From positions 25,934 to 89,933 of the forward strand of contig JBAWVS010000004.1 of NCBI GenBank assembly GCA_037147175.1: 64,000 nt of DNA, read 5' to 3'. This DNA comes from a bacterium. GTDB taxonomy: Bacteria > Cyanobacteriota > Vampirovibrionia > Gastranaerophilales > UBA9971. Below are positions 9,577 to 19,061 of this stretch, piece after piece. A program made the translations under genes and the position numbers. Below the pieces are notes generated by a model. That model worked only from the letters and a program-made list of their open reading frames with translations, was not told the origin of the DNA and ran no database searches. Within the stretch, counting starts at the first letter, position 1; each line of letters begins with the position of its first letter.

Positions 9577-9872
9577 TTCGGATCTCTGCAAAGAACTGTT
9601 ACATGCTTCTTCAAGATGTTTTTTATTTATTATTCTATTATTTTTTATTTGGTCATTTCGGGACTCATTCCCGCCTATCGATTGTTTCAGTTCGCCTGAT
9701 TTATGTAAAGCCAAGATACAACTCTCCCGCTTCGCTATATTCAACAAACACACATAATAAATAAAATAATACTACAATCTGTTAAAAAAGATGAGAAAAG
9801 ATACATTTCTTAAAATAAATACTTTACTTATTTGATACAAAAATTTAAAAACCATTTAAAATAAAAGGTATT
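9577..9872. other. Divergent spacer with no supported gene
   Basis: About 300 bases between the serine hydrolase and the small secreted protein. Bases 9660-9735 are richer in GC than the surroundings and include a CGGGA/TCCCG hairpin at about 9659-9673. The minus-strand reading frame of the hydrolase continues through here but encodes a low-quality, polar sequence. The stretch 9760-9860 is AT-rich and presumably holds promoters. Confidence 0.4.
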
Positions 9873-10253
9873 ATGGATTTTATTTTAAATAAGCTTTTAA
9901 TAATTTTTATAGCATCAAATGTTTATCTGGGAACTGACTTTGATTTGCCGCGCCATGATCTTTTGATTCTTGATAACGGGGAGGAAATCAAGTGTCAAAT
10001 TCAATTTGCGGCTGGCGGAATGATTAGAGCAACGACAAAAAACGGCGAAAGAACTATTGTTAGAGAAATCAACGCAGATGCGGCAAGGGATATGGTTGAA
10101 GCGGGAATTATAAAAAATACCAGATATTCCGGCAAACTGCTGTCCTTTGATTCCGAAAATCTTGAACTTCAAACTTCTTCGGGAATTATAAAAATAAAAA
10201 AAGGATTGTTAAGAAAAATTGTAATCTCTCAGGAAAACTCTTTAGGTTTATAA
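9873..10253 (+). CDS. Small secreted or membrane-anchored protein of unknown function
   Basis: A 126-residue protein with a short hydrophobic N-terminus (about residues 4-19). The rest is rich in beta-strand patterns: two segments, starting LLILDNGEEIKCQI and YSGKLLSFDSENLELQ, look like repeated small beta units of SH3- or Sm-like type. I do not recognise the family. AAAAGG lies nine bases before the ATG. Its neighbours, a secreted hydrolase and a GGDEF protein, do not reveal its role. Confidence 0.65.
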   Translation: MDFILNKLLIIFIASNVYLGTDFDLPRHDLLILDNGEEIKCQIQFAAGGMIRATTKNGERTIVREINADAARDMVEAGIIKNTRYSGKLLSFDSENLELQTSSGIIKIKKGLLRKIVISQENSLGL

Positions 10254-10354
10254 AAAATAAAAGCTTTATAAATTTATAAAAATTTATTAAAATAATAATA
10301 ATCGGAATTAAAATGTAAAATTTAGAAAGAGAAGAATAAACAGGCGGTGTGAAA

Positions 10355-11230
10355 ATGAAAAACATTATAATCTACAATTCTGAAGGAAAATCAAAACTCG
10401 AATCACAGCTTTTAAAAGGCTTTGATTACTCTGTAATCGCTAAAAAAATTGATGAGATTAAACAGGCAGAATCATTAAGCCCTGACTTAATCATACTGGA
10501 AGGAAAACAGGAAGTTATAGAAGACGTTCTCGTAAGAAATAAAATTTCGGTGCCTTTGCTTATAGCAACTGATAAAGTGCTTGAAATTATGGTCAGGGCA
10601 GAAGCCTTTGATTATATTTTAAATCCTGTAGATAATACTGAATTAATGATACGTGTTGCAAATATGCTTAAAATCAAAGAGCTGAAAGATACAATTAAAA
10701 CAGTTTCAACTACAGACGAATTAACGGGCTTATACAACAGAAGCTGCCTTCACCAAAGGTTGGAAGAAGAATTATCAAGGGCAAAACGTTATAATTTACC
10801 TTTATCCACTATTTTGCTGGATATTGACTTCTTTAAAGTCGTAAATGATATCTATGGCTATGCATGGGGTGATGTGCTTCTTAAACAAATCACTGAAATA
10901 CTTAAACGCAGAGCCAGAAAAGAAGATGTACTTACAAGATACGGCGATGAAGAGTTTATCCTTGTTCTTCCTAACACAACAGAAGAAAATGCCTATATTT
11001 TTGCGGAAAGAATCAGAAAAGACATAGAAGAAATGGAATTTATTCCTGAAGGAGAAGAAGAAAAGCATCCTGTTACTGTAAGCAGCGGCATTTCCAGCTA
11101 TCCTTTCCTTTCTGCGATTGATGAAACAGCAGATACAATTATCAGATACTCAGAGCATGCTCTTTACGCAGCCAAAAAAAGAGGCAAAAATCAGGTTGTA
11201 CTTTTCTCCCAGATGAATCTTGAAATTTAA
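10355..11230 (+). CDS. Pseudo-receiver protein with a degenerate GGDEF domain
   Basis: The 291-residue protein has a receiver-like domain (about 1-115) and a GGDEF domain (about 130-290). The receiver lacks the usual phosphorylation residues: the acidic pair is replaced by YNSE, the acceptor aspartate position reads LIILEG and the lysine position reads ILNPVD. The GGDEF signature reads GDEEF near residue 201, losing the second glycine, while the inhibitory RxxD site (RKED) is intact. Known consequences in the family are weak or absent cyclase activity with c-di-GMP binding retained, so a receptor role is plausible. ATG 10355 is chosen because AGGCGG lies seven bases upstream; GTG at 10349 is in frame. 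Confidence 0.87.
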   Translation: MKNIIIYNSEGKSKLESQLLKGFDYSVIAKKIDEIKQAESLSPDLIILEGKQEVIEDVLVRNKISVPLLIATDKVLEIMVRAEAFDYILNPVDNTELMIRVANMLKIKELKDTIKTVSTTDELTGLYNRSCLHQRLEEELSRAKRYNLPLSTILLDIDFFKVVNDIYGYAWGDVLLKQITEILKRRARKEDVLTRYGDEEFILVLPNTTEENAYIFAERIRKDIEEMEFIPEGEEEKHPVTVSSGISSYPFLSAIDETADTIIRYSEHALYAAKKRGKNQVVLFSQMNLEI

Positions 11231-11250
11231 GAAACTTTAAAACTGATATC

Positions 11251-11304
11251 ATACAAAAAACCTCCGATAAAGTAATAAATTACGAAAACGGAGGTTTTTT
11301 GTAT
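11251..11304. terminator. Bidirectional intrinsic terminator
   Basis: Perfect 16 bp inverted repeat, arms 11251-11266 (ending CCTCCG) and 11289-11304 (starting CGGAGG), flanked by A and T runs on both sides. It separates the convergent GGDEF protein gene and GH65 gene. Confidence 0.92.
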
Positions 11305-11321
11305 AAAATTATTTACAAATT

Positions 11322-14099
11322 CTATACTAATTGAGTTTCAAGATTTTGATGACTTTGCGAATTGATTTTCTTTCCAGCATCTATCCATTTCCAGCCTGTT
11401 GAAGTTTTTTCTGCCGAATAAATTTTGCCGGCTTCAAGATTTCTAAATTTATCTTCTCCAAGTGTGTCTTTTGAGATACTCACAGGAATTGAGGTTTTAT
11501 TATCAATACCCACCTTAAATTGAACTTTCTGATCGTTGGTAATATTCTTGGTAATAGTTACATTTAATTTTTGACCATGCCATTTAACATTGTATGCGAG
11601 TCTGTTCCATCTATTAGGAAGAGTAGGAGCAAACGCTAAACCGTTTTCTTTAAGATCCAGACCGCCAAAGCCTTTTATCAAAGCTATCCATGTTGCTCCA
11701 AGAGTTGCAGCATGAATACCGCCTTTAGCATTGTTCATCACATCGTCAATATCCATCCCTCCTGATTGGATAAAATATTTGTATGCTTCTTCTTTTTTTC
11801 CAAGCCTACTGGCGATTTGACTATGTATACCTACACTCAAAGAACTGCCATGGCTTGTTTTTGGTTCATAGTAATCATAATTGGCTTGAATTATTTTTTG
11901 AACATCGATACAGGGAAAAATTTCTCGAAGTCTGTCAGGGAGTGCTGAAGCTATCATCAACACATCAGATTGTTTTACACCCTGATAAGCATTTGCATCC
12001 AGCGGCTCGCCATGTTCATCTAAAATATTTTTTTCCCTATTTTCTTTTTTTATTACAACATCAAATTTCTGCGCAGGTTCTTCTCCGTATTTTTCTCTAA
12101 AATACTTTAAATCAACAGGCGGCAGATCATTAAAACCCTTAAACTGTTCTATAACAAGATTTTTATAATTTTTAGACACATAAATTTTTTCTTTAGCCTC
12201 ATCCCAGTCTTGTAGTTCCGAGTCCTGCAATTTTATTTTGTTTGATACTGTTTTATAGTCGGCAGGATATTTTTCTTTAAGGAAGAAAGCTACTTCTCTG
12301 GCTTTATCCAGATTATGTTTGATAAAAATGTTGGTATACGCATTATCATGGACACCTTCTTTTTCACCGTTGCTTTTTATAGCAAACTGTTCATGATATT
12401 CATCAGGACCAACAACATTTTTAGTATGAAGTTTGCCGTCATTTTCTTCTACAAGTATACTTCTTGAATATCTGGCAGTTTCAAACATAATTTCAGCGCC
12501 GTGACTTTTCATAAATTCATCATCGCCTGTTGCTTTCCAATAATCATAGACAGCACAAGCAACATCGGGGACTATGTGTCTTTCTGCCACAGCACTCATA
12601 ATTTTAACTTTTTTCCCATCTTCGTTAAACACCCAGGGCGGAGTTCTTTCCTCTCCGTTTGATGAAGATTCCCATGCATATCTTGCGCCTTTATAATGAG
12701 TCCCTTCTCTTTTATTTTCTATCTCTGTATTTTTTCTTGCGCCCGCGAGTGTGTGGTATCTGTACATAAGCATGTCTTTAGCTTTTTCAGGGTTGGTAAG
12801 GATAGTATGGGGAAGATCAAATATTTCGTTATCCCAAAACACATGTCCTGCATAATTTGGTCCTGTAAGTGTTCTTGCGGAAACAGAGTGATACTCGTCA
12901 TTATTTTCAGCAGCCATTACAAGACGGGCATTTGCATAATTGGCATATCTTTGAGATTTGCTGTCACCGCAAATATTTATACCGCATTCTTCCATTCTTT
13001 CGTTCATTTTTGACACATGAGCTTTATAATTTTGAGCATAAAAATCATCTGACATGGAATCCAAATGGGTAATACTTTTTTCAGAAGGGTCTTTCACTTT
13101 TGTGTTTATATTTTCATTGGGATTTTTGTCATCTACGCTTGAATGTATTGCCACCAGACTGTCAATTTTATATTCTTTACCCTGTTTCGCATCAAAAGTC
13201 CAATTTTCATAAACGGTTTTATCTTCTTTGTTATATTGTTTTGATGAAGATTTTTGTTCAACGCTTATAGAATCATCATCAGAAGAAAAAGTGCTTCTTT
13301 GGGATACCGAAAGTTGTTTGGAATGCTCTATTATTCCATTTTCTTTACCGTTGCCGTCTTTAAATTGCTGTTGTGGTGTTTGTACGCTTACTGTGACTGT
13401 TTTATTTAAAATTTGAGGAGAAATTTTAGCGTTCGGGACATTATCCTTTGCTAATACCACACTTGCATCTATTCCCGATTTTACCGATATTTTTCCTTTA
13501 TAATTTACAAGAGTTACAGAAATGCTTTTTCCGCCAATATTTCTATCTTTTAAAGACGCGAATTTTTCTGTTTTTATTTTAGTAATTTGACCTTTATCAT
13601 CCTGAACTTCTAATTCTCTTACGGTAACACCTTTTTTTGTATCAAAATATCTAATATGGCTAATAATCTTTTGTTCGCTGATATTTATGTCTTTACCGTC
13701 AACAAAAACCTGCATTTTTGTCCAATCCGGCATAACAGCGAGTTTATCTGTTTGTTTGTTATCGGGGTTTACAATATACATGCCTGCAACATACGTACCT
13801 GCTGTTGAAGTAGCTTTATAGCCTTCTTCCAGATCACTTCTTGCGCCAAAATACCCGTTTTCTATCGATAAAACAGATGAAAGAGCAGCGATTTTGTCCT
13901 TGTTTTCGGGAACAGGTTTTATATTTGTCACATCATAAAAAACCATATCAGGATTTTCAATAAGTGATGTGTTTTTCTTATTAAGTTCTTTTATTTCTGT
14001 AGGAGAAAGGAGCGATTTAATACCAAAAGATAAACTTGAAAGTTGTCTTTCAATCGAATTCAAATCATTCAAATTTGTATCTTGAGAAATGTTTAACAT
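11322..14099 (-). CDS. Glycoside hydrolase family 65 phosphorylase-like enzyme
   Basis: Family GH65 enzymes cleave alpha-glucosides such as maltose, trehalose or kojibiose, usually with phosphate, giving beta-glucose-1-phosphate. The (alpha/alpha)6 catalytic domain shows GPDEYHE near residue 566, whose glutamate is the general acid, and the phosphate-binding HGSSLS motif further on. At 925 residues it is longer than the usual 750-800. There is a polar N-terminal extension of about 70 residues before GYFGARS, and a Ser/Lys/Gln-rich stretch inside the N-terminal beta-sandwich domain (about 240-350). No beta-phosphoglucomutase, transporter or regulator is adjacent, so the substrate cannot be told. 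AGAGGG lies eight bases before the ATG. Confidence 0.9.
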   Translation of the reverse strand: MLNISQDTNLNDLNSIERQLSSLSFGIKSLLSPTEIKELNKKNTSLIENPDMVFYDVTNIKPVPENKDKIAALSSVLSIENGYFGARSDLEEGYKATSTAGTYVAGMYIVNPDNKQTDKLAVMPDWTKMQVFVDGKDINISEQKIISHIRYFDTKKGVTVRELEVQDDKGQITKIKTEKFASLKDRNIGGKSISVTLVNYKGKISVKSGIDASVVLAKDNVPNAKISPQILNKTVTVSVQTPQQQFKDGNGKENGIIEHSKQLSVSQRSTFSSDDDSISVEQKSSSKQYNKEDKTVYENWTFDAKQGKEYKIDSLVAIHSSVDDKNPNENINTKVKDPSEKSITHLDSMSDDFYAQNYKAHVSKMNERMEECGINICGDSKSQRYANYANARLVMAAENNDEYHSVSARTLTGPNYAGHVFWDNEIFDLPHTILTNPEKAKDMLMYRYHTLAGARKNTEIENKREGTHYKGARYAWESSSNGEERTPPWVFNEDGKKVKIMSAVAERHIVPDVACAVYDYWKATGDDEFMKSHGAEIMFETARYSRSILVEENDGKLHTKNVVGPDEYHEQFAIKSNGEKEGVHDNAYTNIFIKHNLDKAREVAFFLKEKYPADYKTVSNKIKLQDSELQDWDEAKEKIYVSKNYKNLVIEQFKGFNDLPPVDLKYFREKYGEEPAQKFDVVIKKENREKNILDEHGEPLDANAYQGVKQSDVLMIASALPDRLREIFPCIDVQKIIQANYDYYEPKTSHGSSLSVGIHSQIASRLGKKEEAYKYFIQSGGMDIDDVMNNAKGGIHAATLGATWIALIKGFGGLDLKENGLAFAPTLPNRWNRLAYNVKWHGQKLNVTITKNITNDQKVQFKVGIDNKTSIPVSISKDTLGEDKFRNLEAGKIYSAEKTSTGWKWIDAGKKINSQSHQNLETQLV

Positions 14100-14480
14100 G
14101 TTCCAGCCCTCTTTAATAATTTATAATATTATTATTTTTCTGCTTTCCTTTATAGATTGTGAGATCTTAAAACTTTCTAAAAATATAAAACCTCTAAAAA
14201 TAAAAATTGACCCCCATGTAAATTGGTTTGTTAAAAAACTGTTACAAATAAATGCTTTAAATAACAAAAACCAAATTATACAAAAAATATTTGATCTAAT
14301 AAAAATTTATTAACCAAATATTTTCAACAAAAAGCCATGTCGAATTAAATCATGACATAATTTTTAATCTTTTATTATTAACGAAATCATTATCTTTAAA
14401 ATACAAATTGTCTGTATTTTATGTTATTAAATTATTATGAGAATATTAATGGTGTTTAATATTTCCAGATTATATTAATT
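14100..14480. other. AT-rich divergent spacer
   Basis: This stretch lies between the start of the GH65 gene and the repeat element ahead of mutS2. A 74-codon plus-strand frame begins inside the GH65 gene but has no ribosome site and an AT-driven composition, so I do not call it. No strong hairpin or repeat is visible apart from the element that follows. Confidence 0.4.
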
Positions 14481-14598
14481 AACTCGAATTGCTAAATCGC
14501 CAAAATCGTCATTGCGAGCATAGCGATGCAATCTATAAAAAATAAAATGGATTGCCGCGTCGAGTTTATAGCCTCTCCTCGCAATGACGCGTAAATTT
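14481..14598 (+). repeat. Dispersed ~118 bp palindromic repeat, copy A
   Basis: The copy contains GTCATTGCGAG at 14508-14518 and the matching CTCGCAATGAC near its other end, with internal GCAATCTAT/GGATTGC segments, so it can fold into a long hairpin. The reverse complement of 22814-22932 matches it nearly base for base over the whole length. It lies in the spacer upstream of mutS2 and is GC-richer than its surroundings. Confidence 0.88.
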
Positions 14599-14641
14599 AA
14601 CTATCAATTAGAGTTTATTAGTTGATTAAAAATATTGAATT

Positions 14642-17014
14642 ATGAATACAATTGAACAAACTATAAAAGTACTTGAATGGAAAACCATTCTTGAAGACCT
14701 TTCAAAGCACTCTACCTGCGAAATCGGCAAAGAGCGTTGTTTAAATGCAGAAATCTTTTTGAATGCCGAAAAAATCAGGTACGAGCTAAAACTTACAACT
14801 GAAGGGAAATATTTATTAGACCATACTATATATCCTCCTCTCAGCGGTATAAGAAATATTGCGGAGTTTCTCTCAATTGCCCGAACAGGAAAAACCCTGA
14901 GAGGTGAAGAATTAATTGATATAGCCAATACAATGGGGGCTTCAAGGCGATTAAAGTCGTTTTTTGAAAGGTACAAAGAAGAAGTACCCGCATTACACAA
15001 GATTTCAACGGGTCTATATGAAGATAAGCTTCTGGAAGAAGATATTCTCGATATTTTTGATGAGGCAGGGAATATGTACGATACAGCAAGTCCCGAGCTA
15101 AAAAGACTGCGAGTAAGCCTTAAAGACCAGACTTTTAATCTCAAAAACAAACTTAATTCCCTTATAAATTCAGCTTCTTTCTCGAAATTCCTTCAGGAAA
15201 GCGTTTTTACTTTGAGGGATGACAGGTATGTAGTACCAGTAAAAGCCGAACATAAGTCGCATGTTCCGGGTATTGTCCATGACATTTCGGCGAGCGGTTC
15301 AACAATTTTTATTGAACCTCGGATAATTGTTGAGCTTAACAACAAACTCAGAGAAATCGAGATAAAAATCGACGCTGAAGTCAAACGAATTTTGACAGAA
15401 CTAAGCGGCAGGGTCAAAGAAATTACGCAGGAGATGACTTATACGCTCGAGATTCTTGGCGATATAGATTTTGTTTTTGCTAAATCAAAATACAGTATAT
15501 CGATTAAGGCGACAGAACCTGAAATTAACACTGAAAAATATATTTCTCTCAAAAGTGTAAGGCATCCTGTTCTTTTGAGAGTTGTTGAAAAAGTCGTCCC
15601 GAACGATATAAAAATCGGGAAAAGCTTCAATATAATGATAATTACCGGTCCGAATACGGGAGGAAAGACGGTAGTTCTCAAAACAGTAGGAATTTGTACA
15701 CTTATGGCTCGAGCAGGTATGCATATCCCTGCTGTAGAGGCAAGTATTTATCCTTTTAAAAACATTTTTGCGGATATCGGGGATGAACAAAGCATTATCC
15801 AGAGCTTATCCACGTTTTCCGGACATATCAAAAACATTATCAATATTCTTGAAAACGCAGATGATGACACACTTATTTTGATTGATGAAGTCGGAGCAGG
15901 CACTGATCCTCTAGAAGGAACAGCTCTTGCCGAGGCAATCCTGCAAGATATTTTTGACAAAGGCTCAAGGGCAATCATTACGACCCATTTCAGCGAACTT
16001 AAAGCACTTGCTTACACAAAATCAGGCTTTTATAACGCAAGCGTAGAATTTGATACTGAAAGCCTCGAGCCTACTTATAAATTATTAATGGGAATGCCGG
16101 GCAAGAGTAATGCCATTTATATAGCGGGAAAACTTGGACTTAATGAAAATATTGCAAAAAAAGCACGGGAAATATATTTAACGAAAAAAGACCCGACAGG
16201 GCAGGTTCTTGAAGGACTTCAAAATACACAGCAAGAACTTTCAAAAAATGCCAAAAAAGTTGAGGAAACAAAGGAAAATCTTGAAAAGCTTGAAAAAGCT
16301 TACAATGAAGATATTGAAAAAATCAAAGACGAGAAAAAAAAGATTATCAGTGTTTACAGGAAAAAATTTGATGCGGAGCTGCTCAAAGCAAAGGAAGAAA
16401 TTAAAGATATTCTTGAAGAAATCAGGCGAACAAAAAGCGAAAAAGTTTCAAGGCGAACCCTTTCAAAGCTTGGCGGGACAGAAGCTGAACTCAGGCAGTT
16501 TAGTCAGGGAGAAAAAGAGCTGCTTGAACCTGAATTTCAGCCACTTGACTGGGACAATATTAAAATTGGCGATACAGTGCTTATAAAACATCTGGATCAG
16601 GAAGCTGTTGTTTCTGCTTTGCCTGACAAAAATAACAATGTTCAGGTGCAGATAGGTTTACTTAAAACAACAGTAAAAGCAGATGAGCTAGTAAAAACAA
16701 AATCGGGAAAATCTGCCAAATTTAAGACTAATATAGAAAAACCAAAATATATTCAGCTAAAAAGACACCAAATAAGCAATGAGCTTGACTTAAGAGGAAT
16801 GAGCGCAGAAGATGCGATAGACAAAGTAGAATTTTTTCTTGATGAAGCCAGTCTGGCGAATCTTTCTCCTATTTATCTTATTCATGGGCATGGGACGGGT
16901 ATTTTAAGAAAAGCAGTCAGAGAGTACCTCAAAACTTCGCCATATATCAGCAAATTCAGAGCAGGAGAACAGACAGAAGGCGGTGACGGAGTTACTGTCG
17001 CAGAATTAGCTTAG
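14642..17014 (+). CDS. mutS2: Endonuclease MutS2
   Basis: MutS-family ATPase lacking the mismatch-recognition domain, linked in other bacteria to suppression of homologous recombination and to rescue of collided ribosomes. The 790-residue length is normal. Walker A GPNTGGKT is near residue 336 and Walker B LILIDEVGAGTDP near 415. A long charged coiled coil (about 520-620) is followed by a C-terminal Smr nuclease domain with LDLRG near 713 and HGHGTG near 748. The ATG at 14642 gives the usual N-terminus. No close operon partner is upstream; the omega-like gene 190 bases downstream has its own promoter. Confidence 0.97.
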   Translation: MNTIEQTIKVLEWKTILEDLSKHSTCEIGKERCLNAEIFLNAEKIRYELKLTTEGKYLLDHTIYPPLSGIRNIAEFLSIARTGKTLRGEELIDIANTMGASRRLKSFFERYKEEVPALHKISTGLYEDKLLEEDILDIFDEAGNMYDTASPELKRLRVSLKDQTFNLKNKLNSLINSASFSKFLQESVFTLRDDRYVVPVKAEHKSHVPGIVHDISASGSTIFIEPRIIVELNNKLREIEIKIDAEVKRILTELSGRVKEITQEMTYTLEILGDIDFVFAKSKYSISIKATEPEINTEKYISLKSVRHPVLLRVVEKVVPNDIKIGKSFNIMIITGPNTGGKTVVLKTVGICTLMARAGMHIPAVEASIYPFKNIFADIGDEQSIIQSLSTFSGHIKNIINILENADDDTLILIDEVGAGTDPLEGTALAEAILQDIFDKGSRAIITTHFSELKALAYTKSGFYNASVEFDTESLEPTYKLLMGMPGKSNAIYIAGKLGLNENIAKKAREIYLTKKDPTGQVLEGLQNTQQELSKNAKKVEETKENLEKLEKAYNEDIEKIKDEKKKIISVYRKKFDAELLKAKEEIKDILEEIRRTKSEKVSRRTLSKLGGTEAELRQFSQGEKELLEPEFQPLDWDNIKIGDTVLIKHLDQEAVVSALPDKNNNVQVQIGLLKTTVKADELVKTKSGKSAKFKTNIEKPKYIQLKRHQISNELDLRGMSAEDAIDKVEFFLDEASLANLSPIYLIHGHGTGILRKAVREYLKTSPYISKFRAGEQTEGGDGVTVAELA

Positions 17015-17125
17015 ACTCTTGAAGCAGCAGCCCCTAAACTTGCCTTAAACGCTTATATATCTTGATTTTTGTATTTTTAACAAAATCGGCTCTTAATTTT
17101 AAAATCACAAAAATAAAAAGAACAA

Positions 17126-17154
17126 TTGATAAAGCATTTTTAGCGTAGTATAGT
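17126..17154 (+). promoter_or_regulatory. Sigma-70 promoter for the omega-like gene and rnhC
   Basis: TTGATA at 17126-17131 and TATAGT at 17149-17154 are separated by exactly 17 bases, close to consensus on both boxes. Transcription would begin near 17161, about 40 bases before the ATG at 17203. Confidence 0.65.
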
Positions 17155-17202
17155 TTAATAAAGCTAGCAAAATAAAAGATTTGAATTTCCGGAGAAAAAA
17201 TA

Positions 17203-17448
17203 ATGGATGCAATGATACGTGTTTCACTTGATACAACAGAAAAAGCAGAAAACAAGTACAAACTTGTTTATGAAGTAGCAGCTCTTGCTAAAAAACTTGT
17301 TGAAGAACAAATTGTTAAAAAACAGCACGAAGAGTTCGGCTATGACGTAGAGCCTACTTTTAACTCTTCAATCAAAAAAGAAAAACCTGTTCAGCATGCA
17401 ATAATGGTTAAAGCCAGTGAATCTGACGATAGCGGACTTGTTGGCTAG
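17203..17448 (+). CDS. rpoZ: RNA polymerase omega subunit-like protein
   Basis: An 81-residue protein. The segment NKYKLVYEVAALAKKL (about residues 17-32) matches the NRYxLVxxAAxRAKxL pattern of omega subunits, and KPVQHAIMVKA near residue 63 matches the KPVxxAI segment that follows in that family. Omega helps assemble RNA polymerase by holding the beta-prime subunit. The match is by eye and the acidic tail is short, so the call is moderate. GGAG lies before the ATG; a second ATG three codons in is possible. It is 13 bases upstream of rnhC and likely co-transcribed with it. Confidence 0.62.
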   Translation: MDAMIRVSLDTTEKAENKYKLVYEVAALAKKLVEEQIVKKQHEEFGYDVEPTFNSSIKKEKPVQHAIMVKASESDDSGLVG

Positions 17449-17461
17449 TTTTTAGTTTTTA

Positions 17462-18352
17462 ATGAACAACACTTATACAGCGAAATTTGATTTAACAAAA
17501 GAACCTGAATTAAAACAAAAGCTCGAAAAAAGCGGTTTTAATTTCCAGCAAGTTCAGTATGCTTTTTGGCGGGGACAAAAAAACGGTCTGTCTGTTACTC
17601 TTTACAATAGCGGAAAACTGCTTGTACAGGGAAAAGAAACCGATGCTTTCCTGAAAGAATATTTGGGGATAGAAAACAGCACGCAGAGTGTTTTGGCTTT
17701 GCCTGAAACAAAAGCAAAATACTCAAGCTGGATTGGTACTGACGAATCGGGAAAAGGGGATTATTTTGGTCCGCTTGTGATTGCAGGTGTGCTTGTCGAA
17801 GAAGAAAATATAAAAAAACTTTCCGCTTTTAATATTCAGGACAGCAAAAAGCTTAATGATTCCATAATAGAAAAAGTTGCCGTGCAGATTAAGGCAAACA
17901 GCACTTTTTCTGTGGTAGTAATTAATCCTGCAAAGTACAATGAGCTTTATTCAAAGTTTAAAAATTTAAATACACTGCTGGCGTGGGGACATGCCAGAGC
18001 TATAGAAAATATTCTTGAGAAAAAACCATGCCGGAATGTTCTTTCCGATAAATTCGGCAATGAATCTTTGATTAAAAATGCTTTATTGAAAAAAGGAAAA
18101 ACAATCAATCTGGAACAAAGAGTCAGGGCTGAATCCGATCTTGCAGTTGCGGCAGCCTCTATTTTAGCAAGAAATGAATTTGTTCAGAGAATAAAAAAAC
18201 TTTCTGTTGAACATGGAATAACTTTTCAAAAAGGCGCTTCACCTAAAGTTAAAGAACAGGCTTCTGAATTTGCAAGCAAACATGGATTCGAATCACTCAA
18301 AAATATTGCCAAATTACACTTTAAAACAACAAAAGAACTACACATCAAATAG
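17462..18352 (+). CDS. rnhC: Ribonuclease HIII
   Basis: Degrades RNA in RNA-DNA hybrids. The 296-residue length and the N-terminal TBP-like substrate-binding domain (about 1-85) distinguish RNase HIII from the shorter RNase HII. The catalytic domain opens with the conserved GTDESGKGDYFGP (about residues 92-104), containing the Asp-Glu pair, and continues with DSKKL and the RAESDLAVAAASILAR helix. It follows the omega-like gene after 13 bases. The 243 bp after it is AT-rich with TATATA runs and no recognisable gene. Confidence 0.96.
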   Translation: MNNTYTAKFDLTKEPELKQKLEKSGFNFQQVQYAFWRGQKNGLSVTLYNSGKLLVQGKETDAFLKEYLGIENSTQSVLALPETKAKYSSWIGTDESGKGDYFGPLVIAGVLVEEENIKKLSAFNIQDSKKLNDSIIEKVAVQIKANSTFSVVVINPAKYNELYSKFKNLNTLLAWGHARAIENILEKKPCRNVLSDKFGNESLIKNALLKKGKTINLEQRVRAESDLAVAAASILARNEFVQRIKKLSVEHGITFQKGASPKVKEQASEFASKHGFESLKNIAKLHFKTTKELHIK

Positions 18353-18595
18353 TATATATATACAAACTATATATATATAAATTCTTTGTATAAGAAAATG
18401 TAAATCAATAACATGGCTAAGTGATTTATGTATAAATTTTTTATATAGTTAATTAAGTTAGTTAATCTAGCTAAACTGTACATTAAATTGTTATACAAAA
18501 CATAAATTAAACACAAGAATTTTAATAATTTTTATCGAAATATATCAGCATAAATTAATTATTCTAAATTCACAACCGTAGAGGAAAAATTAAAA

Positions 18596-19021
18596 ATGAG
18601 AGAAAAAAATTTTTTCGTTAGTTATTATATGAGCCGTTCACCGGTTTACGTTCAAGAAACAGACACTCTTTACAGTGCAATTAAAGCAATGAAAAAATTT
18701 AAAGTAGATGCTATCTCGGTTGTTAATGAAGATTTTGCAATTATTGGCTGTATTACAAAGAAAAAAATTAAAAATATTCTCAAACTTAATTTAAGCAAAA
18801 ATATTAATCTTTTTGAAAACATAATGGTTAAAGATATTATCGGAAAAGACAAGTTTCCTGTGATTGTTTATCCAAACATGGAAATAGAAGATGCTTTTTC
18901 TATTATGAAATACCTTAACAATACCTGTATTCCGGTAGTAAATGAGCCATGGGAGAAAAAAATGGTTGGCGTTCTCTGGTTAGAGGATATACTTTCTATC
19001 ATAAAAAAATTGCCGGTATAG
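18596..19021 (+). CDS. Stand-alone CBS-domain pair protein
   Basis: A 141-residue protein made of two CBS motifs, about residues 8-65 and 74-138, ending each with the DAISVV...IIGCITKKKI and CIPVV...MVGVLWLEDIL patterns. CBS pairs bind adenine nucleotides or similar ligands and act as energy or ligand sensors. There is no effector domain fused to it and no obvious partner nearby, so the regulated target is unknown. GAGG lies upstream of the ATG. Confidence 0.87.
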   Translation: MREKNFFVSYYMSRSPVYVQETDTLYSAIKAMKKFKVDAISVVNEDFAIIGCITKKKIKNILKLNLSKNINLFENIMVKDIIGKDKFPVIVYPNMEIEDAFSIMKYLNNTCIPVVNEPWEKKMVGVLWLEDILSIIKKLPV

Positions 19022-19061
19022 ACTAAACTGTTAGTGTATTGAGAGATTAAAGTTACTACTG

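Noticed and set aside
14089-14313. 74-codon plus-strand frame ahead of mutS2
   Set aside because: It starts inside the GH65 gene, has no ribosome site and encodes an Ile/Lys/Asn-rich sequence expected from AT-rich DNA.
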